64,000 bases of DNA from Kiritimatiellia bacterium (GTDB lineage: Bacteria > Verrucomicrobiota > Kiritimatiellia > RFP12 > UBA1067): assembly GCA_017514235.1 (NCBI GenBank), contig JAFWKK010000037.1, positions 21,567-85,566 on the forward strand. Direction: 5' to 3'. The notes under the pieces were generated by a model. That model was not told the DNA's origin and ran no database searches. It saw only the letters and a list, made by a program, of their open reading frames with translations. Positions within the stretch are counted from its first letter, which is position 1. The number at the start of each line of letters is the position of its first letter. Below are positions 42,280-49,954 of the stretch, in pieces. A program made the position numbers and the translations under genes.

Positions 42280-44250
42280 ATGAAGTGTAGAAGAATATGG
42301 ACGACGATCTTTTGGCTGCTGCCGCTGTCGGTGGCGGCGGAATTGCTTCAGCCTGAAATCGGCCTTGGCTGGACGAACGGCTGGGTGCGCGAATGGCGAA
42401 GAGATGTGCCGGGGCTTAAGGTGTCCGATTGCAGCGAGAGGGTTTCCGAAAGCTTGATAAAGGTCGTGCGCCGTTGGACGTGGACGGGGACCACGCCGCT
42501 GGAGCGCGTGACGCTTTCCGTGCGCTATCGCGTGGACGGCGACGCGAAGACGTTGAAGCCGTTCATTCCTGGCGTTCTGCTCTACGGCAATCCGTCCAAC
42601 AAAGGGCGCACGGACGGCAGGGTTCCCGTGTTCGCGGGGGAGCCCGGCGAGTTCGCCATTTTCGAGGAGCATCGCGTTCCGATGCCGTTTGCGCTCCTCG
42701 AAGACGCAAGGACTGGCGCATTCGCGGCATTGCACGTGCTGCCATCTCCTGTTCGCGGGGCGAAGCGCGAAGACCTCTGGTGGAGCATCGGCGTGGAAAC
42801 CGCAAGCGGCGGCGCGGATATTGTGATGCTTTCGGGGCCTGTCGGCTACAATCGCCGGTGGTCTGTTGTGAAGGCGTTGCAGAATGCGGCCATGCCGTAC
42901 GACGAAACCTACATCACGCTTCTGCCGGGGCAGATCGTGGAAAAAACGTTCTGGATCGAAACAGGAACGGCGACGGCAGAGGAGTTCGGGTTCGAGCAGG
43001 CGCTTGACGTGTCTCTCGCCCTGTTCAGGCCGTATGACGCCGAGAGGTTCGAGAAGTTCGGCGACATCGTGAAGACCAAGCGGAAGTTCGCGTTGTCGCG
43101 CTGGGTCGAAGGGCCTGTCCCCAACGCCTGCGGCTTCGACATGTACGACCAGCACTATCAATGGCGGCATTTGACGATCGGCTGGTGCGGATGCGCGGCC
43201 ACGTGCGGGTATGCGCTGCCGGTGCTGAACCTTGATCCGTCCGACTGGGACAAGGCGCAGCGTTCCCTCGACTTCCTCTGCGACGCCTTTGCGGACACGG
43301 TGCAGACCGATGGACTGTTCCGCGTGACGTTCGACATGAAGACGGGCCAGAAGACGGGCGCGGATTTCGCTCTTGGCGAAGCGGTTGGCGGCGACGCGGT
43401 TTCGTGCGGGCAGGGGCTGTATTCCGTGCTGAAGGCCATACGGTTTGCTGAGCGGGGCGGCAAAGGGCGGCTCGATACGTCGAAGTGGCGGCGGTTCGCG
43501 ATGAAGGTTGCGGACGCAGTGGCGGCGGACATCCTGCGCAATGACTGGCGTGAACCTGATTCGACAGGCCCCGGCTTTCTTGTGGCGCCGCTCGTCGTGG
43601 CGTCGGAGATGTTTGGCAGGCCGGATTGCCTCGCGGCGGCGCAAAAACTCGCGGGAACGTTTGAGCGGAAATACTTCGGCTACGACGCCGTCTATTGGGG
43701 CGGTACGCTGGATGCTTCGTGCGAGGACAAGGAGGGCGCATACGCGGCGTTTCAGGGCTATCTGGAGCTGTTGCGCAACGCGGTTGCGTCCGGGAACGCG
43801 GCGGCAGAGCGTCGCTATGCGCGGCTGGCGCGTCATGCGATGAACATGATGCTCACCTACACGATGGTTTGGGACGCCACCTATCCGCCGGGACGGCTCA
43901 GCGACCATGCGTTCAAATCGACGGGATGGACGGTGGTCTCGGCGCAAAACCAGCATCTCGATGCGTTCGGGGTGCTGACCACGCCGGAGATATGGCGCAT
44001 GGGCGAATACCTTGGCGACGAAAGGTTGAAGCGTCTTGCCGCCGTGATGTACCGAAGCTGCTTTCAATTGACGGACGACTCCGGTTCGCTCGGCGAGCAG
44101 ATTCAGCAGACCAATTTCGCCCAGCAGGGCGAAATGAACGACGTGCGGAAGCTGCGCGGCGGATATTCCGAGAAGTGGACGGTATTTTGGCTGACGGCGC
44201 ACTTTCTCAATGCGGCGGCGCAGTTCACGGAGATGGGGATTTTGTTATAA
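42280..44250 (+). CDS. Exported (alpha/alpha)6-barrel enzyme, family uncertain
   Basis: ATG 42280 (GTG 42277 also possible) gives a signal peptide (RRIWTTIFWLLPLSVAA). The 656-residue product has an N-terminal beta-sandwich (residues about 20-280) and from about 300 an alpha/alpha barrel: YDQHYQWRHLTIGWCGCAA, WDKAQRSLDFLCDAFADTV, GLYSVLKAIRFAER, EPDSTGPGFLVAPLVVASEMFG, YWGGTLDASCEDKEGAYAAF. This layout occurs in polysaccharide lyases and GH families acting on uronic acids and mannosides; I cannot choose a family. Its stop codon TAA lies within the TATAAT of the next gene's promoter. A GntR/LacI-type regulator follows directly, which may control it. Confidence 0.75.
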   Translation: MKCRRIWTTIFWLLPLSVAAELLQPEIGLGWTNGWVREWRRDVPGLKVSDCSERVSESLIKVVRRWTWTGTTPLERVTLSVRYRVDGDAKTLKPFIPGVLLYGNPSNKGRTDGRVPVFAGEPGEFAIFEEHRVPMPFALLEDARTGAFAALHVLPSPVRGAKREDLWWSIGVETASGGADIVMLSGPVGYNRRWSVVKALQNAAMPYDETYITLLPGQIVEKTFWIETGTATAEEFGFEQALDVSLALFRPYDAERFEKFGDIVKTKRKFALSRWVEGPVPNACGFDMYDQHYQWRHLTIGWCGCAATCGYALPVLNLDPSDWDKAQRSLDFLCDAFADTVQTDGLFRVTFDMKTGQKTGADFALGEAVGGDAVSCGQGLYSVLKAIRFAERGGKGRLDTSKWRRFAMKVADAVAADILRNDWREPDSTGPGFLVAPLVVASEMFGRPDCLAAAQKLAGTFERKYFGYDAVYWGGTLDASCEDKEGAYAAFQGYLELLRNAVASGNAAAERRYARLARHAMNMMLTYTMVWDATYPPGRLSDHAFKSTGWTVVSAQNQHLDAFGVLTTPEIWRMGEYLGDERLKRLAAVMYRSCFQLTDDSGSLGEQIQQTNFAQQGEMNDVRKLRGGYSEKWTVFWLTAHFLNAAAQFTEMGILL

Positions 44251-44251
44251 T
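44224..44251 (+). promoter_or_regulatory. Extended -10 promoter overlapping the upstream stop codon
   Basis: TATAAT (44246-44251) with TGT before it. The TAA of the preceding gene (44248-44250) is part of the hexamer. A weak TTCACG (44224-44229) lies 16 bp upstream. ATG 44261 is 9 nt away, and ATG 44252 is directly adjacent, so a leaderless transcript is likely. Confidence 0.7.
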
Positions 44252-44260
44252 ATGGTGCAC

Positions 44261-45352
44261 ATGAAACTACCTTTTGAGATCGATCGAAACGGCGCAGAGC
44301 CGCTGACCTCGCAGATAGAGCACGGCGTGGAGCGCGGCATCGAGACGGGCTTCTGGAAGCCCGGCGACATTCTGCCGACGCTGGACGAGTTTGCGGCGGC
44401 GACTGGCGTGAGCCTGATCGTCGTGCGCAACGCGATACGCCGCCTGGTGGACGCGGGGCGTATCAATCCGCGTCCGGGCGTGGGGACGGTTGTGCTGGAC
44501 AGCACGACGCGGCTCTGGCGCGGCCATGTGGTGATTGTGGACTTCGAGACGCGCAGCAACTTCTTCTATTCCCGCGTGAACGGCATCTTGCGCGAGCGGC
44601 TCATCCGGGCGAATTATCTGCCGTCTGTCGTTTCCGTTGCGGCGGAAGAGTACGACATGGAGCCTCTTAACGCCATCCTGCGCCAGCCCGTGAGCCTTGT
44701 CGTGGTTCTGGGGACGGGACATGGGCACGATGCATCGACGGTGAAGCGGATTGTTGCCGCCGATGTGCCTGTGATCACGTTTTCCGAGCGGAAGCGTCCG
44801 TTGCCGAAAGTCGTTGGGCACATGCGCCTTGACGACTCGGGCGCAATGGAGGACTTTGCCCGGCATTGTGTGGAATCTGGCGTACGGAAGATTGCGCATG
44901 TGCGGCTGAGGCCCCAGAATGAATATGCGGATGCGATGCCGTGGGAACGGTTTGGCATTACAACTGAAACATGGCAGATTGCGCCATTCGACGGCGTGGA
45001 TCCCATCGAGAACATCCAGCGAGGGACAACGGATTTCTTCGAGACGCGGTTGGCGGGCGGAAAGTTCAGTCTTCCCGGCCTCATCTACTTCGACGACGAT
45101 TACGCGGCGACGGCGGCAATCGTGTCATTGCTGCGGCACGGCGCGAGGATACCCGAAGATGTGCGGATTGTAGCATCCGCGCGGCGCGGAAGCCCACCTC
45201 CGTTTCCGGGGTCGCTTGCCTGCATAGAGGATGATCCGTTCCTGTGCGGAGAGAGGGTGGCCGAGCTGGCAATAATGTTCCTTGCCGGCAAGCCAGTCCC
45301 CCGCATCACACAACTTCCACTAACATACCATCCCGGCGCGACATTTCCGTGA
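44261..45352 (+). CDS. GntR winged-helix / LacI-type ligand-binding transcriptional regulator
   Basis: A 363-residue hybrid regulator. The N-terminal 70 residues are a GntR winged helix (PLTSQIEHGVERGIETGFWKPGDILPTLDEFAAATGVS, then VVRNAIRRLVDAGRI and a GVGTVV wing). The remainder is a periplasmic-binding-protein-like domain (YSRVNGILRERLIRANYL, VSLVVVLGTGHGHD, VPVITFSERKRPLPKVVGHM, GLIYFDDDYAATAAIVSLLR, GSLACIEDDPFLCGERVAELA), as in LacI regulators. Such hybrids are common near glycan loci in this bacterial group and usually respond to a sugar. ATG 44261 is chosen over 44252 because it fits the probable transcription start; either gives nearly the same protein. Confidence 0.9.
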   Translation: MKLPFEIDRNGAEPLTSQIEHGVERGIETGFWKPGDILPTLDEFAAATGVSLIVVRNAIRRLVDAGRINPRPGVGTVVLDSTTRLWRGHVVIVDFETRSNFFYSRVNGILRERLIRANYLPSVVSVAAEEYDMEPLNAILRQPVSLVVVLGTGHGHDASTVKRIVAADVPVITFSERKRPLPKVVGHMRLDDSGAMEDFARHCVESGVRKIAHVRLRPQNEYADAMPWERFGITTETWQIAPFDGVDPIENIQRGTTDFFETRLAGGKFSLPGLIYFDDDYAATAAIVSLLRHGARIPEDVRIVASARRGSPPPFPGSLACIEDDPFLCGERVAELAIMFLAGKPVPRITQLPLTYHPGATFP

Positions 45353-45458
45353 GCAGCGCGGGCGGTGGAGAAACTCTTCCGCTACCCATGTTGCACTCAA
45401 TGGCCTTGTCCTCTCTCCAACGCGAGCGAACTTGTCCTTGAGCACCCCGATTTTATGC

Positions 45459-45464
45459 TATACT
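45459..45464 (+). promoter_or_regulatory. Extended -10 promoter with start codon 6 nt downstream
   Basis: TATACT with TGC before it (ATGCTATACT). ATG 45471 lies only 6 nt beyond, so the transcript should be leaderless. TTGTCC at 45432 and TTGAGC at 45438 are possible but badly spaced -35 elements. Confidence 0.65.
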
Positions 45465-45470
45465 ACGCCC

Positions 45471-47327
45471 ATGTCGACGAACAAGGCCAAACACCTATCC
45501 CCGCCGTCGCGACCGTTCGACGTGACGGTAGCTTTTGGAATTCTTGCGGCGGCGGCGTTCTTGGCGGCGATGTGGACGTTTCCTGGAGGCGGATACAATC
45601 CGCTGATGAGGATGCTGAGCGCCCTTGGGAGGACTAACGTTAATGGCGTCAGATTGCCGTGGTGCCATCATCTTTTCGTCGCGGGAATGCTGTCGGCCGC
45701 CGCCGCCGTAGCCACCGCCCTTCTTTCGTGCCGGCGGTTTGTGGACGATGCGCGGCTCCGGATCCTTAAATGGGGCACGGCCCTGAACGTCGCAGGGCTG
45801 CTTACGATCGCAGCCGTGTCGGAGAATGTCAACATGCCGTTGCACAATGCGGGATGCTGGCTCGCGGCCATCGGCGGAGGCATGGCGCTCCTCGCGCTCG
45901 ACCGGCGTGCGGCGCCGCGCGTCTGGACTGTCGCGCTGCTCTCGGTCGTCGCCGTGTTCTTCGTTGCCATCGTGCTGCATGCCTTGCATGTCATCCCGTT
46001 CGCGCCCGCCGTGCCAACGGCACAGAAGGCCCTGATCGTTTCCTTTGCGGCGTGGATAGTCCGCCTCGTATGGCCGATCGGCCCTGCGGCATCCCGACGT
46101 GCGGCCGTCGGAATCTGCGCCGTGCTCATTCTTATCGCATCGTATTCCGCCGTGCACGGCGGCTCCGATGCCGCAATCGGCGTCGCCGGGAACGCGCCGA
46201 ACGCAGCGGCGAAGCCTCTCTGCGCCGACGAATGCGCCGCGCTCCGCTGGCTGGAGCGCATCACGGGCGCGTTGCCGCCGGACGAGGAACGCGACTGGTG
46301 GGAAATAGGCGGCAGCCAGCACGGCCTTTTCGCGAAGCGCTACAGCATCGCGTTCGCAGGCTACGCGGCGGCGGCGCTCGGAATGCGCGGCGATACGGCA
46401 CAGAGGGCGGCTGCAGGACGCGTCCTCGGCAACTGCATCGAGCGCTACCTGAAACGTGACGCATGGGCGTATTCGATGAGCAAGTCGTACTGGGGGCTTA
46501 AGCCGTGGGCGCCAGACCCTTGCTACCGCGAGAACGTGATGTACACAGGACATCTCCTTCAGCTGCTCGCCCTCTACGAGACGTTCACGGGCGACAAGCG
46601 CTACTGGACGGACGGTTTCGACTTCGTTTGGACGGACGGTCGCACCATCCACTATACCGCGCAGAAGCTCATTGACGTGACGGTATATCAGATGCGGCAC
46701 GGCCCGAATGGCGGGATTGCCTGCGAACCCGGTCTCATGTTCTTCCCTTGCAACAACCATCCGCACGTCGCGTTCGCCCTCTTCGCGAAGCTCGGCCACG
46801 GCGACTGGAGCGCGGACGCCCGCCGTTGGGAACGGTGGGCGCTTGATCATTATGCGAAACCGCTCTTCGGAGGCGGTGCGCTGAACTTCGTCTATCACGT
46901 GAAATCAGGCCTCTTCTATCCACGCGGCAATTCAGGGCTTGACGCCTGGTCGCTCCTCTGGTACGAACCATGGGCGGCGGATCGCGGCAGGGCGCTCGCG
47001 CTCTGGCGGTCGGCGGCGGAGAAAATCGACTGGACGGCGCTTTCTGCCCCGGCAGATGCGATCGAGGGCCACGGGCGAACATGCTGCGACCCTGCGAAGG
47101 TGCCGCCGACGGTCGCGGCGCCGTTTCTTGCCGCAGCAGCCCGCGCTTGCGGCGATTCCGCCGCAGCGGAGCGCCTGGAGAGGCCGCTCGATGCGAAATA
47201 TCTCCGCCGGGACGGCGGGATGTACCGGCTCGACCTCGCCCGCGAATGGCGGATCGGCGCAACGGCGAACCGCATCATCGCCCTCGCAATCGCCAATGGC
47301 TCGTCGTTCCGGACGTTATGCCTTTAA
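45471..47327 (+). CDS. Membrane protein fused to linalool dehydratase/isomerase-like domain
   Basis: A 618-residue protein. Residues about 18-235 contain six hydrophobic segments (for example VTVAFGILAAAAFLAAMW and VWTVALLSVVAVFFVAIVL), similar in layout to DUF998 membrane domains. Residues about 255-610 form an alpha/alpha barrel resembling linalool dehydratase/isomerase, with GGSQHGLFAKRYSIAFAGYA (near 280), ENVMYTGHLLQLLALYE (His361), CEPGLMFFPCNNHPHVAF (Cys418 and Cys427) and a GLFYPRGNSGLDAWSLL segment. The two cysteines are nine residues apart, as for Cys171/Cys180 in the Castellaniella enzyme as I remember it. A terpene substrate is not implied; related domains in other bacteria are uncharacterised. 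A REP-like 22-mer is inside the gene at 46000. Confidence 0.75.
   Translation: MSTNKAKHLSPPSRPFDVTVAFGILAAAAFLAAMWTFPGGGYNPLMRMLSALGRTNVNGVRLPWCHHLFVAGMLSAAAAVATALLSCRRFVDDARLRILKWGTALNVAGLLTIAAVSENVNMPLHNAGCWLAAIGGGMALLALDRRAAPRVWTVALLSVVAVFFVAIVLHALHVIPFAPAVPTAQKALIVSFAAWIVRLVWPIGPAASRRAAVGICAVLILIASYSAVHGGSDAAIGVAGNAPNAAAKPLCADECAALRWLERITGALPPDEERDWWEIGGSQHGLFAKRYSIAFAGYAAAALGMRGDTAQRAAAGRVLGNCIERYLKRDAWAYSMSKSYWGLKPWAPDPCYRENVMYTGHLLQLLALYETFTGDKRYWTDGFDFVWTDGRTIHYTAQKLIDVTVYQMRHGPNGGIACEPGLMFFPCNNHPHVAFALFAKLGHGDWSADARRWERWALDHYAKPLFGGGALNFVYHVKSGLFYPRGNSGLDAWSLLWYEPWAADRGRALALWRSAAEKIDWTALSAPADAIEGHGRTCCDPAKVPPTVAAPFLAAAARACGDSAAAERLERPLDAKYLRRDGGMYRLDLAREWRIGATANRIIALAIANGSSFRTLCL
46000..46021 (+). 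repeat. REP-like 22-mer shared with the transposase gene
   Basis: The 22 bases at 46000-46021 (core CCGCCGTGCCAACGG) are identical to the reverse complement of 49115-49136 inside the RAYT-like gene. Here they encode FAPAVPT in the loop between membrane segments. Confidence 0.7.
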
Positions 47328-47361
47328 AACAACCCCCGGTGCCGCCGAGGCCGAGGCGCTC

Positions 47362-48570
47362 CTACGCGGTTGAAGCCGACGGGGCGCGGTTTTGCTTTCG
47401 CCAGTCGCGCATCGTGCAACCGAAGCGCCGCTTGAAGAGAACCTTCAGGTAGCTAGGGTCGATGTAGCCGCATTCCTCCGATATGGTCTTTATAGGACGG
47501 TTCGTCGTCGCGAGAAACTTCTTCACGGCATCCAGTCTGTGGCGCGTGATCGTTTCGTTTATCGTCTCGCCGCTGAACTGCTGGAACCGGAGGTCCGCAA
47601 GCCGCCGCGAGACTCCGAGAAACGCGGCGACGTCCTTCACCTTTATGCCCTTCGCGGCATTCTTGCGTATGTACGCCGTGGCGCGGGAGAGAAGATGAGC
47701 CGCCGGGGCCGAGGCGATGGCCGACTCGCGCTCGGCGACCTTGACGGGCTTTACGAGAAAGGGAACGGAAGACCTGACGGAACGCCCCACCATGAGATTA
47801 TTCAGCGTACGCGCCGCCGCGTAGCCGAGCTGCTCGTGGTTCGGAAGGATGCTTGTAAGCGGCGGGTCGCTCGATTCGTCGAGAAGCTCGTCGTTGTCGA
47901 CGCCTATCACCGCGACCTGACTCGGTATCTTGATGTGCGCGTCCTTGCACATGGCGAGAACCTGCGTCGCGCGCGTGTCCCACGACGCCATGACTGCGGC
48001 AGGCTTCGGCAGCGCGGCGAGCCAGTCCTTGAGCGCGGCGAGGTCTTCGCGCGACCCCGGGGCGGTTCCCGGCGAATCGAAGACCTCTACGCCAGTCCCT
48101 CTTGCGGCAAGCGCCGCTTTGAAACCCTTTAGTCGCGACGTGTTCCAGTACTGGTTCGAGACGGTGGGGACGAAGCCGTAGGATTGGCGCTGGCCCAGCG
48201 AAGCGAGATAGTGGGCGCCCATGCGCCCGACGACCTCGTCGTCGTTGCGGGTGAAGGCTATGTGCGACTTGCGCCTGGAGAGAATCGGTCCCGGATCGCC
48301 GATGAACGAGACGGGGACGCCGGAGGCGCAGACGAGACGCGCCGTTTCGTCCGGACCCGGTTCGCTCGCGATTATGCCGTCGAGACCTACGGTCATTTCC
48401 GTCCGAAACGCGTCTGGAGTGAATTCGTCGGGCATTTGGAAGAGCCGCGTGCGCCAGTTTGCATTCGAGCGCGTGAAATGGAAAATGCCGGTCAGGATGT
48501 CGCGCCCTGCCGTGCCGGACAGCCTGAGCACAACCGCGACGCGCCTTATGCGCTTGGAATGCTGTTTCAT
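47362..48570 (-). CDS. AraC-family transcriptional regulator with LacI-type sensor (XylR-like)
   Basis: A 402-residue regulator on the minus strand, convergent with the gene at 45471 (34 bp gap). Residues about 1-280 are a periplasmic-binding-like ligand domain (VAVVLRLSGTAGRDILTGI, GLDGIIASEPGP, MASWDTRATQVLAMCKDAHIKIPSQVAVIGVDNDELL, LTSILPNHEQLGYAAARTL). Residues about 295-395 are the AraC double helix-turn-helix (IRKNAAKGIKVKDVAAFLGVSRRLADLRFQ, ETINETITRHRLDAVKKFL, TISEECGYIDPSYLKVLFKRRFG). This XylR-type arrangement usually activates sugar utilisation genes. ATG 48570 begins 6 bp beyond the stop of the transposase gene, so both may share a transcript. Confidence 0.92.
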   Translation of the reverse strand: MKQHSKRIRRVAVVLRLSGTAGRDILTGIFHFTRSNANWRTRLFQMPDEFTPDAFRTEMTVGLDGIIASEPGPDETARLVCASGVPVSFIGDPGPILSRRKSHIAFTRNDDEVVGRMGAHYLASLGQRQSYGFVPTVSNQYWNTSRLKGFKAALAARGTGVEVFDSPGTAPGSREDLAALKDWLAALPKPAAVMASWDTRATQVLAMCKDAHIKIPSQVAVIGVDNDELLDESSDPPLTSILPNHEQLGYAAARTLNNLMVGRSVRSSVPFLVKPVKVAERESAIASAPAAHLLSRATAYIRKNAAKGIKVKDVAAFLGVSRRLADLRFQQFSGETINETITRHRLDAVKKFLATTNRPIKTISEECGYIDPSYLKVLFKRRFGCTMRDWRKQNRAPSASTA

Positions 48571-48576
48571 GGTGCG

Positions 48577-49815
48577 TTACTCCGCTTTCAGTGCTGCGCG
48601 TGCGAGGCTATTGACTTGGCTCGGCTCTGCGCCGCGGTATTTTATCTCTACTGCGCCTGCCCCCGAGAGCCATTGGCCGATGCGGTTCAGGACGCAGGCG
48701 TCGACGCGCGTCATTTTCTTCTCTCCTGGAACATAGGGCCAAGCGACGGGCGCGAGCATCAGGAGGTTGCCGCCGGCGCACTGGTCGAAGAGCCGCCCGC
48801 CCGGTTTGTAGAGCGGGTTGAAGCCCTTGTTGGCGAGGGTTATCACCTTTAGGCCCTTTTCGAACGCGAGACGGGCGATTTCACGCTCGCCGTGGCTGAT
48901 GCATGGCGAAAGAAGAACTGCGCCATGTTCGGCGGCTTCGAGAAAGCCGTCGCGCTTTTCGATGAATTCACGCGTTTCGACGGCTGGCGGCGCGTCTTTG
49001 AGAAGTGAGCCGTCCGGGGCGCGTCGATACTCGAAGAAAGAGCGTGAGCATTGAACCTGAAAGACGTTGGGCGCGTCGAGAAGTGCAAGATTGCCGATAG
49101 CGGAGAATGAACCCGCCGTTGGCACGGCGGGCGCGATTGCGTCTGGTGAAAAATCGCCAGATGGTTCGCTCGGCGTGCCAACGCCGAGTCTAACCCTCAC
49201 CTCACGCAAAACTTTGAAAAGCTCTGGGTGGGCGCGCTTCTCCCAAAGGCGGCGAGGGTTGTCGGCCAAGTAGCGAATGGCACCTTCGATCGCCTGTTCA
49301 TCGCCCAATATGTTGTCGACGTAGCCCTCGGCGAACAGCGGCCTACGCTCGGCGTCTGTACGCTCGCCGTGCCGACGACGAGTCTCTTCTGGCGGTGTCA
49401 ACCGCCAGAAGAGTTGCGACGCCCCGCCCTTGAATCCTCGAAGGGCGAAGCCGAGTGGCTTGGCCATTCGCCGCTTTACCCGCAGCACCGCGTGAAGATG
49501 CTCGGGCATGAGCTGCGCCCCAAGAAGTTCTATCTCGGGCGTAAATTCGCTGATTCGCCGAAGATGCGCGTCGACAGCCCGGCCGAGCTCGCTCAATTCA
49601 ATGGCTGCGGTCTCTGCGCTTACGCCGACTAGCCGCCCGAAGAGAGACTTCGACCTGTCGGTAAGCGTCATCGTTATCATGTAGGTTCCCTTGCCGCAGT
49701 AATCCCATCTGAAGCAACGCCGGCCCATGCGATGTATCACATCGCGCATTATCGCGCCTGTGTCTTCGTCATAGTGCCAGCCCGGCTGCAAGTCGTGTCT
49801 CGTCGTTTCCATCAT
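48577..49815 (-). CDS. REP-associated tyrosine transposase (Y1 HUH) fused to a C-terminal DprA-like domain
   Basis: The start is set at 49815 (or the adjacent ATG 49812), with AAGAGG six bases upstream and a promoter at 49834-49839. The 412-residue protein has an N-terminal Y1 transposase domain: YMITMTLTDR, LGAQLMPEHLHAVLRV with His106-x-His108, and AIRYLADNPRRLW with the candidate nucleophile Tyr182. RAYT proteins process REP palindromes. A Pro/Ala/Ser linker at 211-238 is encoded by two REP-like palindromes. The C-terminal 170 residues (ALLDAPNVFQVQ, VLLSPCISHGEREIARLAFEKG, KVITLANKGF, LLMLAPVAWPY) have a Rossmann-like pattern similar to DprA/SMF. The function of that domain here is unknown. 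Domestication is likely, since no terminal repeats flank the gene. Confidence 0.82.
   Translation of the reverse strand: MMETTRHDLQPGWHYDEDTGAIMRDVIHRMGRRCFRWDYCGKGTYMITMTLTDRSKSLFGRLVGVSAETAAIELSELGRAVDAHLRRISEFTPEIELLGAQLMPEHLHAVLRVKRRMAKPLGFALRGFKGGASQLFWRLTPPEETRRRHGERTDAERRPLFAEGYVDNILGDEQAIEGAIRYLADNPRRLWEKRAHPELFKVLREVRVRLGVGTPSEPSGDFSPDAIAPAVPTAGSFSAIGNLALLDAPNVFQVQCSRSFFEYRRAPDGSLLKDAPPAVETREFIEKRDGFLEAAEHGAVLLSPCISHGEREIARLAFEKGLKVITLANKGFNPLYKPGGRLFDQCAGGNLLMLAPVAWPYVPGEKKMTRVDACVLNRIGQWLSGAGAVEIKYRGAEPSQVNSLARAALKAE
49112..49131 (+). repeat. REP-like palindrome A inside the RAYT gene
   Basis: CCCGCCGT (49112-49119) and ACGGCGGG (49124-49131) form a perfect 8-bp stem with a TGGC loop. 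It encodes part of the linker between the two domains of the transposase. The flank extends to the 22-mer repeated at 46000. Confidence 0.8.
49169..49188 (+). repeat. REP-like palindrome B inside the RAYT gene
   Basis: CTCGGCG (49169-49175), TGCCAA loop, CGCCGAG (49182-49188). Its core CGTGCCAACG is the reverse complement of the core of palindrome A (CGTTGGCACG), so A and B are an inverted pair 57 bp apart, as in a BIME. Confidence 0.8.
49384..49413 (+). repeat. 13-bp perfect palindrome C inside the RAYT gene
   Basis: CTCTTCTGGCGGT (49384-49396), GTCA loop, ACCGCCAGAAGAG (49401-49413). It is a second REP-like hairpin within the transposase coding region, in the part between the HUH motif and Tyr182. 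Confidence 0.85.
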
Positions 49816-49833
49816 CGAGCCTCTTGGCCTCGT

Positions 49834-49839
49834 ATTATA
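49834..49839 (-). promoter_or_regulatory. Extended -10 promoter of the RAYT gene
   Basis: On the minus strand TGGTATAAT, TATAAT being the complement of 49834-49839. The start at 49815 leaves an 18-nt leader with AAGAGG. The gene at 49955 is divergently transcribed. Confidence 0.7.
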
Positions 49840-49917
49840 CCACAACAGTATCAGGCCCACAAATGTGTATTGCTCAATAAACAATTTTATTCTTGCTTTA
49901 TAAACCGCGTTCTTCCA

Positions 49918-49947
49918 TTGACCGCCGACGGAAGCCTGTGGTAAGAT
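49918..49947 (+). promoter_or_regulatory. Promoter of the glycan operon
   Basis: TTGACC (49918-49923), 18-bp spacer, TAAGAT (49942-49947) with TGG before it. ATG 49955 is only 7 nt downstream, so the first transcript is probably leaderless. Confidence 0.7.
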
Positions 49948-49954
49948 TTGCGGC

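Noticed and set aside
41863-44202. 779-codon minus-strand frame.
   Set aside because: Only the last 104 codons (from 42177) form the antitoxin; the rest is a shadow of the gene at 42280.
48577-49815. Active insertion sequence with terminal repeats.
   Set aside because: No flanking inverted repeats or target-site duplications were found around the gene; it looks like a resident RAYT gene.
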